The translations under genes and the position numbers were made by a program. This document shows positions 59,911 through 64,000 of a stretch of 64,000 nt of DNA, in pieces. The stretch is from Cohnella candidum (GTDB lineage: Bacteria > Bacillota > Bacilli > Paenibacillales > Paenibacillaceae): the NCBI RefSeq assembly GCF_003713065.1, contig NZ_CP033433.1:2729001-2793000 (forward strand), given 5' to 3'. Position 1 is the stretch's first letter, and the number at the start of each line of letters is the position of its first letter. Below the pieces are notes generated by a model, which did not search any database, was not told the DNA's origin, and saw only the letters and a program-made list of their open reading frames with translations.

Positions 59911-60174
59911 TTGATCGCCGGTCTGACCGAGGAGGTCAATGCGGGCGCCAAACCCGCAGAGGGCAGAGTGAATCCGAAACGGCTGGCCAGGCAAGCCTCC
60001 CGTGAGCTGCAAGCACGCGGGGCGTCGACTATCGCGCAAGCCGCTCTCCAGTTGGAGTACGAGAAGCGCAAGAAGGAACGGCATCTCCGAAACCGCCTGA
60101 GAACGGAAGAAGCGCGTGAAGCCAAATGGGAAGCCAAAATCGCCAAAGCCAAGAACAAGCATCGAGGCCGATAA
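59911..60174 (+). pseudogene. YjdF-like protein fragment lacking the N-terminal domain
   Basis: An 87-codon frame. Its last 65 residues match from memory the basic C-terminal half of B. subtilis YjdF (DUF2992): VNPKRLARQASRELQARG, then a charged helix ending KAKNKHRGR. The roughly 75-residue N-terminal beta domain is absent, no start with a proper ribosome binding site is in frame (the nearby AGGAGGTCAATG is in another frame), and the fragment begins right after the CMD gene. It looks like a decayed remnant, but expression of the basic tail alone cannot be excluded. Confidence 0.55.
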
Positions 60175-60177
60175 CGG

Positions 60178-60213
60178 CAAGAAGACCCTTGGGGAATCCC
60201 AAGGGTCTTCTTG
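60178..60213. terminator. Intrinsic terminator
   Basis: A perfect 16-bp stem (CAAGAAGACCCTTGGG with its complement) and a GAAT loop, downstream of the YjdF-like frame. Confidence 0.88.
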
Positions 60214-60268
60214 TCTTCTTGTTCGGCATTGCAGCCGCAGTAGCCGTCGCTCAACCAACGCCGCCCCG

Positions 60269-60454
60269 GTTTTATTGCTTTTTGGCACTAACTTCGGCTT
60301 AGATCGCGAAAGCGGGGTCGTTTTATTGCCTTTCGACGCTAAATCGCCTGTTTCACCGTCGATATGAAAGCAAATGCAAGCTTTTAGTGTCCAAAAGCAG
60401 TAACTCTGCGGTCGAACCGACCCAGGGCGCCATTTTAGTGTCGGAAAGCAATAA
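60269..60454. repeat. Four-copy cluster of a 22-24-bp motif, two direct and two inverted
   Basis: GTTTTATTGC-TTT-GCACTAA-like copies are at 60269-60292 and 60320-60342 on +, and the inverted form TTTAGTG-CC-AAAGCA-TAA at 60383-60404 and 60433-60454. Neighbouring copies are about 50 bp apart. They fill the 308-bp gap between the YjdF remnant and the TSUP gene. I see no gene there. Confidence 0.65.
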
Positions 60455-60482
60455 CTTAGCAAGTGCTTTTACCCGGATAAAA

Positions 60483-61253
60483 TTAACCTCGCCACAAATC
60501 CCACAGCTGCTTTCCAATCAGCACGGTTGTCACAACGATGAACAAAGGCTTGACGTACGCGGCTCCTTTCCGGATGGCCACCCGCGAACCGGTCCACGCG
60601 CCCGCGATCATCGCCGCCCCGAGGAACAGCCCATAGCCGTAATCGATGGAGTGGAAAAGCGCGAACAGAAGCAGGCTCGCGGCGTTGCTGCCGAGGTTCA
60701 GCACTTTGGCGTTGCCGGAAGCCCGAACGAAATCGAAACCGGCCAGCAGGAATACGAACAGAAGGAACGAGCCGGTGCCCGGCCCGAAAAAACCGTCGTA
60801 AAAGCCGATCACCACCGCTGCGGCGGCCACGATAAGGCCCGATTTTCTCGATAACCCTTCATTTGCGCGGCCGGAGCCCGTCCAGTTTTTCTTGAGCAGC
60901 GTGTACACCAGGATAACGGCCAGCATGCAGACCACGAGCGGACGCAGGAACTCCGACGGAATTCGCTGGACGGTATACGTGCCGAGCGCGGCTCCGGCGA
61001 ACGATAGCGGAAACAGCCGGGCGACAAGCTTGCCCTCGACCTTCCCGGACGCGAAAAACGATGCCGAGCTGGTCAAAGAAGACAGCGTGCCGCCGAACTT
61101 ATTCGTGCCTAGCGCGAGACCGGGAGCAAGCCCCGTCATGAGAAGCGCGGGCACCGTGACGAGTCCCCCGCCTCCGACGACGGAATCGACGAAAGCGGCG
61201 ACGAACCCTGCGGCAAGGAGAAACAAAATCATATCGAGAGAGGGGATTTCCAT
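60483..61253 (-). CDS. TSUP-family (TauE/SafE) membrane transporter
   Basis: 256 residues with about eight membrane segments and the duplicated family motifs FVAAFVDSVVGGGGLVTVPAL and GFYDGFFGPGTGSFLLF. TSUP proteins export or import sulfite, sulfoacetate or other organosulfur anions. ATG 61253 is the longest supported start (AGGAAG 11 bases upstream). It is a single gene; the convergent repeat cluster lies just beyond its stop and the chemotaxis gene 36 bp upstream. Confidence 0.9.
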   Translation of the reverse strand: MEIPSLDMILFLLAAGFVAAFVDSVVGGGGLVTVPALLMTGLAPGLALGTNKFGGTLSSLTSSASFFASGKVEGKLVARLFPLSFAGAALGTYTVQRIPSEFLRPLVVCMLAVILVYTLLKKNWTGSGRANEGLSRKSGLIVAAAAVVIGFYDGFFGPGTGSFLLFVFLLAGFDFVRASGNAKVLNLGSNAASLLLFALFHSIDYGYGLFLGAAMIAGAWTGSRVAIRKGAAYVKPLFIVVTTVLIGKQLWDLWRG

Positions 61254-61289
61254 TCCCTTATGATCTTCCTAGCGCACGGAGTTTGTCAA

Positions 61290-62561
61290 CTAGACGCGGA
61301 ACACGCCGACTTTGGCATGGAGGGCGTCGGCTTGGTTTTCCAAAGCGGACGAAGCAGCCGCCAGTTCCTCGGAAACCGCCATCTGCTCTTGCACCGAAGA
61401 AGAAACCTGCCGGATGCTGGCGGAAATCCGCTTGGCGATCTCGCCGACCTCCCGGGTTTTGTCCTTCGCGCTCTCGACTTGGTCCAATTGCTCGGCGATG
61501 CCGGCCGCGATGCCGTCGACCGCGTTCGCCGTTTCCTTCACGGCAAGGCTGATCCGGTCCAACGCCGCCTTGGCCGCCTCCCCCTTGCCGGATTCGGCCA
61601 TGGCCAGCCGTTCTTGCGCGGACGTTTTCTTGACGACGCCGGATACGCCGGCCTCCATCCCCGCGATGAGCCGGTTAATGTTCTTGACGGCGTCCGCGCT
61701 TTCTTCGGCGAGTTTCCGGATCTCGCCCGCGACGACGGCAAAGCCTTGTCCGGTCTCCCCCGCCCTCGCCGCTTCGATCGAGGCGTTCAACGCGAGCAGA
61801 TGCGTCTGGCCTGCGATTCCGCCGACCACGGATGAAATGCTTCGAATATGGTTGGCGTTTTCGCGGAGTTCTTCGACAATACGCATCGACTCGCGGCTGG
61901 ACCGGGCCATTTCCATCATGCCGTCCACCAGGGACCTCACGATCGCTTCGCTGTCTGCGAGCGTCTCCAACATATCATGGGCGATGGCGCGCGAGGCGTC
62001 GGCCCTGCCGCCCATCGCCTCGGCCGTTTCTTTGATCCGCGTGACGGCCGCGAACGTGGCCATAGCCGATTCCGCCTGCTCCGCGGCTCCGCCGGCGATC
62101 GTTTCCGTCGCTCCGGCGACCTGTTCGGCCTGCATAGCCGCCTCCTCCATACCGCCGCTGAGGGCGCGGACATGGTCGCGTGTAAACGTAACGTTGCCGG
62201 AAAGATCCCCGATCAGCTGCCTCAATCCGCCGATCATTTTCGCGAACGATTCGCTGAGCAAGCGAATTTCGTCATCCGACGGATGAATCGGAATCTGCAC
62301 CTTCAGATTTCCCGTCGCCGCTTCATTAGCGGCGGCAGACAATCGCAGCAACGGCCGGATCAGCCAGATGGCGCCAAGCCAGCCCAGAATGCCGCTCCAG
62401 ACGATGCCGAGCAGCAAAATCATAGAAACGTACGCCCACGAAGCCATGGAAGGCGCGATCAGGTCCTTCAGGTAAAAAATAAAAAAGGCGCTGCACCCAT
62501 AGGTTACAACGGATACTGCCGTGATGCCGATGACGATCTTTTTAACCAGTCCGAGTCTCAA
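61290..62561 (-). CDS. Methyl-accepting chemotaxis protein with minimal sensor region
   Basis: 423 residues from TTG 62561 (AAGGGGAAG upstream; an ATG at 62594 lacks one). Two membrane segments (about residues 9-31 and 45-68) enclose only a short extracytoplasmic loop of about 12 residues. HAMP follows ([17 protein letters not shown]), then the long signalling coiled coil with the conserved tip [40 protein letters not shown]. With no periplasmic ligand domain it may sense membrane state or energy, or signal through partners. Confidence 0.88.
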   Translation of the reverse strand: MRLGLVKKIVIGITAVSVVTYGCSAFFIFYLKDLIAPSMASWAYVSMILLLGIVWSGILGWLGAIWLIRPLLRLSAAANEAATGNLKVQIPIHPSDDEIRLLSESFAKMIGGLRQLIGDLSGNVTFTRDHVRALSGGMEEAAMQAEQVAGATETIAGGAAEQAESAMATFAAVTRIKETAEAMGGRADASRAIAHDMLETLADSEAIVRSLVDGMMEMARSSRESMRIVEELRENANHIRSISSVVGGIAGQTHLLALNASIEAARAGETGQGFAVVAGEIRKLAEESADAVKNINRLIAGMEAGVSGVVKKTSAQERLAMAESGKGEAAKAALDRISLAVKETANAVDGIAAGIAEQLDQVESAKDKTREVGEIAKRISASIRQVSSSVQEQMAVSEELAAASSALENQADALHAKVGVFRV

Positions 62562-62634
62562 TGTTGTTCTTCCCCTTCGATGTAAGGTAATCATCCTCTA
62601 TGTTGCCAGTTTATCGGAAGGGACGCCGACGGAA

Positions 62635-62650
62635 TGTGATAAAAGTCACA
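62635..62650. promoter_or_regulatory. Crp/Fnr-type box
   Basis: TGTGATAAAAGTCACA is a perfect TGTGA-N6-TCACA palindrome in the intergenic region between the divergent MCP and ArsR genes. With TATAAA at 62670-62675 as the -10 for arsR, its centre lies about 40 bp upstream of the start, a class-II activator position. Confidence 0.6.
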
Positions 62651-62674
62651 TCGGCTGTGCTATACTGAATATAA

Positions 62675-62696
62675 AATATTTGCATATTCAAAGATT
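62675..62696. promoter_or_regulatory. Candidate ArsR operator
   Basis: TTTG-CATATT-CAAA lies within an A+T-rich element overlapping the predicted arsR start. A related ATATTCAAATAATCAAATAT stretch lies in front of sulP at 63083-63102. Confidence 0.45.
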
Positions 62697-62710
62697 AAGG
62701 AGATTACGGT

Positions 62711-63037
62711 ATGTATCGAGAGCTTCCGCAATTCAAAGCGGAATTTTTTAAAGCGCTGGCCCATCCCCTGCGCATTCGGATTCTGGAGGTGCTGAGCGAA
62801 GGCAACAAAACGGTGAACGAGCTCCAGGCGATCCTCGGCAGCGAAGGTTCCGCCGTATCCCAGCAACTCGCCGTGCTGCGGGGCAAAAACGTCGTGTTCG
62901 GCACGAAAGAAGGTACATCCGTCATTTATTCGCTCCGGGATCCGCTCATCAGGGATCTGCTTCAGGTCGCCCGGCAAATTTTCGACAATCATTTGGTGGA
63001 CGCAATTTCGATTCTGGAGAATATCCGCAAAGAGTAA
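62711..63037 (+). CDS. ArsR/SmtB-family transcriptional regulator
   Basis: 108 residues. Winged-helix fold: FFKALAHPLRIRILEVLSEG, TVNELQAILGSEGSAVSQQLAVLR (recognition helix) and VIYSLRDPLIRDLLQVAR. It lacks the cysteine-rich metal motif ELCVCDL of classical ArsR/SmtB metal sensors, so another signal is likely. AAGGAG precedes ATG 62711. The SulP transporter gene follows 86 bp downstream on the same strand, and an operator-like sequence occurs in front of both genes, pointing to autoregulation and control of sulP. Confidence 0.9.
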   Translation: MYRELPQFKAEFFKALAHPLRIRILEVLSEGNKTVNELQAILGSEGSAVSQQLAVLRGKNVVFGTKEGTSVIYSLRDPLIRDLLQVARQIFDNHLVDAISILENIRKE

Positions 63038-63123
63038 GAATCGTCCGGCACGTGAGCAAAGCGCGGCAATTTTATGGCCATTATATTCAAATAATCAAAT
63101 ATTTAAAAAAGAAGGTATTCAAA

Positions 63124-64000
63124 TTGACGAAACAACGCGGACGGTTTGCGAACTACTCGGTCAGAGATCTCAAGCGCGACCTATTGGCCGGGTTGATCGT
63201 GGGCATCATCGCCATCCCCTTAGGTATGGCCTTTGCCATTGCTTCCGGCGTTAAGCCGCAATACGGAATCTACACGATTATCGTCGCGGGCTTCCTGATT
63301 TCGCTGCTGGGCGGATCCAAATTCCAGATCGGGGGGCCGACCGGCGCGTTCGTGCCCATCCTGCTTGCCATCGTCATGGATTATGGCTACGAGAACCTCC
63401 TGATCGCAGGGATGATGGCGGGAGCCTTCCTTGTGCTTATGGGAATATTCCGGCTTGGCTTGTTGATTCGTTTCATCCCCCGCCCCGTTACGATCGGCTT
63501 TACCGCGGGTATCGCCGTCATCATTTTCACCGGTCAAATCGCGAACTTCCTCGGGCTGAGCGGCCTTAAGAAGCATCAGAACTTCCTGCCCAACATGCGT
63601 GAAATCGTGACTCACCTGAACACGGCGAACCTTTACAGCGTGCTGACGGCCGTCATCTGTTTGGCCTGCATCCTTCTGACTCCGCGACTCTTTCCTAAGG
63701 TACCGGGCTCGCTGGTCGGTTTGATCGTATCGAGCTGCGCCGCCATTTGGCTGTTCGGCGGCCGCGTGGAGACGATCGGATCATCCTTCGGAGCGATTTC
63801 CGGTTCGCTGCCCGCATTCCATTGGCCGAACATCACGTTGGAGAAGCTGAAGACGTTGTTCTACCCGGCGCTTATCATCGCCATGCTGGGGAGCATCGAA
63901 TCCCTTTTGTCCGCCGTCGTCGCGGACGGCATGACCGGGACCCGCCATCACAGCAACCGGGAATTGATCGGCCAAGGCATCGCAAACATCGTCGCGCCTT
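63124..64000 (+). CDS. SulP-family anion transporter (3' end outside window)
   Basis: The first 292 codons are visible from TTG 63124 (AAGAAGG nine bases upstream). The membrane domain starts KRDLLAGLIVGIIAIPLGMAFAIASG, followed by GGSKFQIGGPTGAFVP and ITLEKLKTLFYPALIIAMLGSIESLLSA, which are SulP/SLC26 signatures. Members carry sulfate, bicarbonate or other anions. A C-terminal STAS domain would lie beyond the window. An ArsR regulator gene directly upstream, as in the BicA-like clusters of Bacillales, suggests cotranscription and dedicated control. Confidence 0.9.
   Translation, partial: MTKQRGRFANYSVRDLKRDLLAGLIVGIIAIPLGMAFAIASGVKPQYGIYTIIVAGFLISLLGGSKFQIGGPTGAFVPILLAIVMDYGYENLLIAGMMAGAFLVLMGIFRLGLLIRFIPRPVTIGFTAGIAVIIFTGQIANFLGLSGLKKHQNFLPNMREIVTHLNTANLYSVLTAVICLACILLTPRLFPKVPGSLVGLIVSSCAAIWLFGGRVETIGSSFGAISGSLPAFHWPNITLEKLKTLFYPALIIAMLGSIESLLSAVVADGMTGTRHHSNRELIGQGIANIVAP

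Noticed and set aside
1..64000. CRISPR arrays, tRNA, rRNA, prophage or insertion sequences
   Set aside because: No regularly spaced repeat-spacer pattern, cloverleaf or rRNA-like tract, and no transposase, integrase or structural phage protein in any plausible gene.

Overview
The window is about 64 kb of moderately high G+C chromosomal DNA from a Gram-positive, endospore-forming lineage, most likely Paenibacillaceae (Paenibacillus/Cohnella type). The reasons are AGGAGG-type ribosome binding sites, frequent GTG/TTG starts, Bacillus-type lipoprotein signals, a copper-amine-oxidase-like stalk domain, YesM/YesN two-component pairs beside CUT1 sugar transporters, GlnR/TnrA boxes and a ydaO-type riboswitch. 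I saw no rRNA, tRNA, CRISPR array, transposase or phage gene.

Layout. 1-6.4 kb holds surface, transport and small genes: an LRR protein cut by the left edge, an MFS permease, a lipoprotein, an NAD(P)-binding protein and an acyltransferase, plus a 51-bp tandem hairpin repeat. 6.4-25.2 kb is a contiguous minus-strand purine catabolism locus. In transcription order it encodes PucR, an aminohydrolase, PucA and PucB (Mo-cofactor maturation), a BMP-type nucleoside ABC importer (lipoprotein, ATPase, two permeases), three-subunit xanthine dehydrogenase, a CDA-fold deaminase, OHCU decarboxylase, HIU hydrolase, allantoinase, allantoate amidohydrolase and ureidoglycine-glyoxylate aminotransferase. Only urate oxidase is missing. 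The pucR and importer promoters each carry a pair of GlnR/TnrA-type boxes, so nitrogen control is expected. 25.3-29.5 kb is a four-gene operon (GGT/HpxW-like Ntn hydrolase, amidase, FAH-family enzyme, half-size CHR transporter) that may process the oxalurate made by the last puc enzyme.

29.7-40 kb is mixed: a 33-residue gene, a methyltransferase, an RND efflux pump, a flavoprotein, an ABC exporter, a phosphodiester-glycosidase-domain protein and a histidine kinase with a degenerate GGDEF domain. 40-42.8 kb is the most unusual part. A KamA-family radical SAM aminomutase sits behind a c-di-AMP (ydaO) riboswitch, next to an orphan Thoeris ThsB-like TIR gene and a BusR-like GntR-RCK_C regulator (a c-di-AMP-binding architecture). 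The promoters of the aminomutase and TIR genes share the same upstream module. I read this as a candidate c-di-AMP-responsive osmotic/stress locus.

42.9-43.4 kb is GreA. 43.5-55.8 kb is a glycan-utilisation operon: a six-hairpin-like protein, a sugar-binding lipoprotein, two permeases, YesN, YesM, a DUF5695-like protein and a DUF4432 epimerase-like protein. 55.9-64 kb is a series of short units: a MerR-VOC fusion, a DUF695-RraB protein, a membrane protein, a PNPOx-like protein, a cysteine hydrolase, a CMD protein, a YjdF remnant, a TSUP permease, an MCP with almost no sensor domain, and an ArsR regulator leading into a SulP transporter cut by the right edge, with a perfect Crp/Fnr-type box in front.
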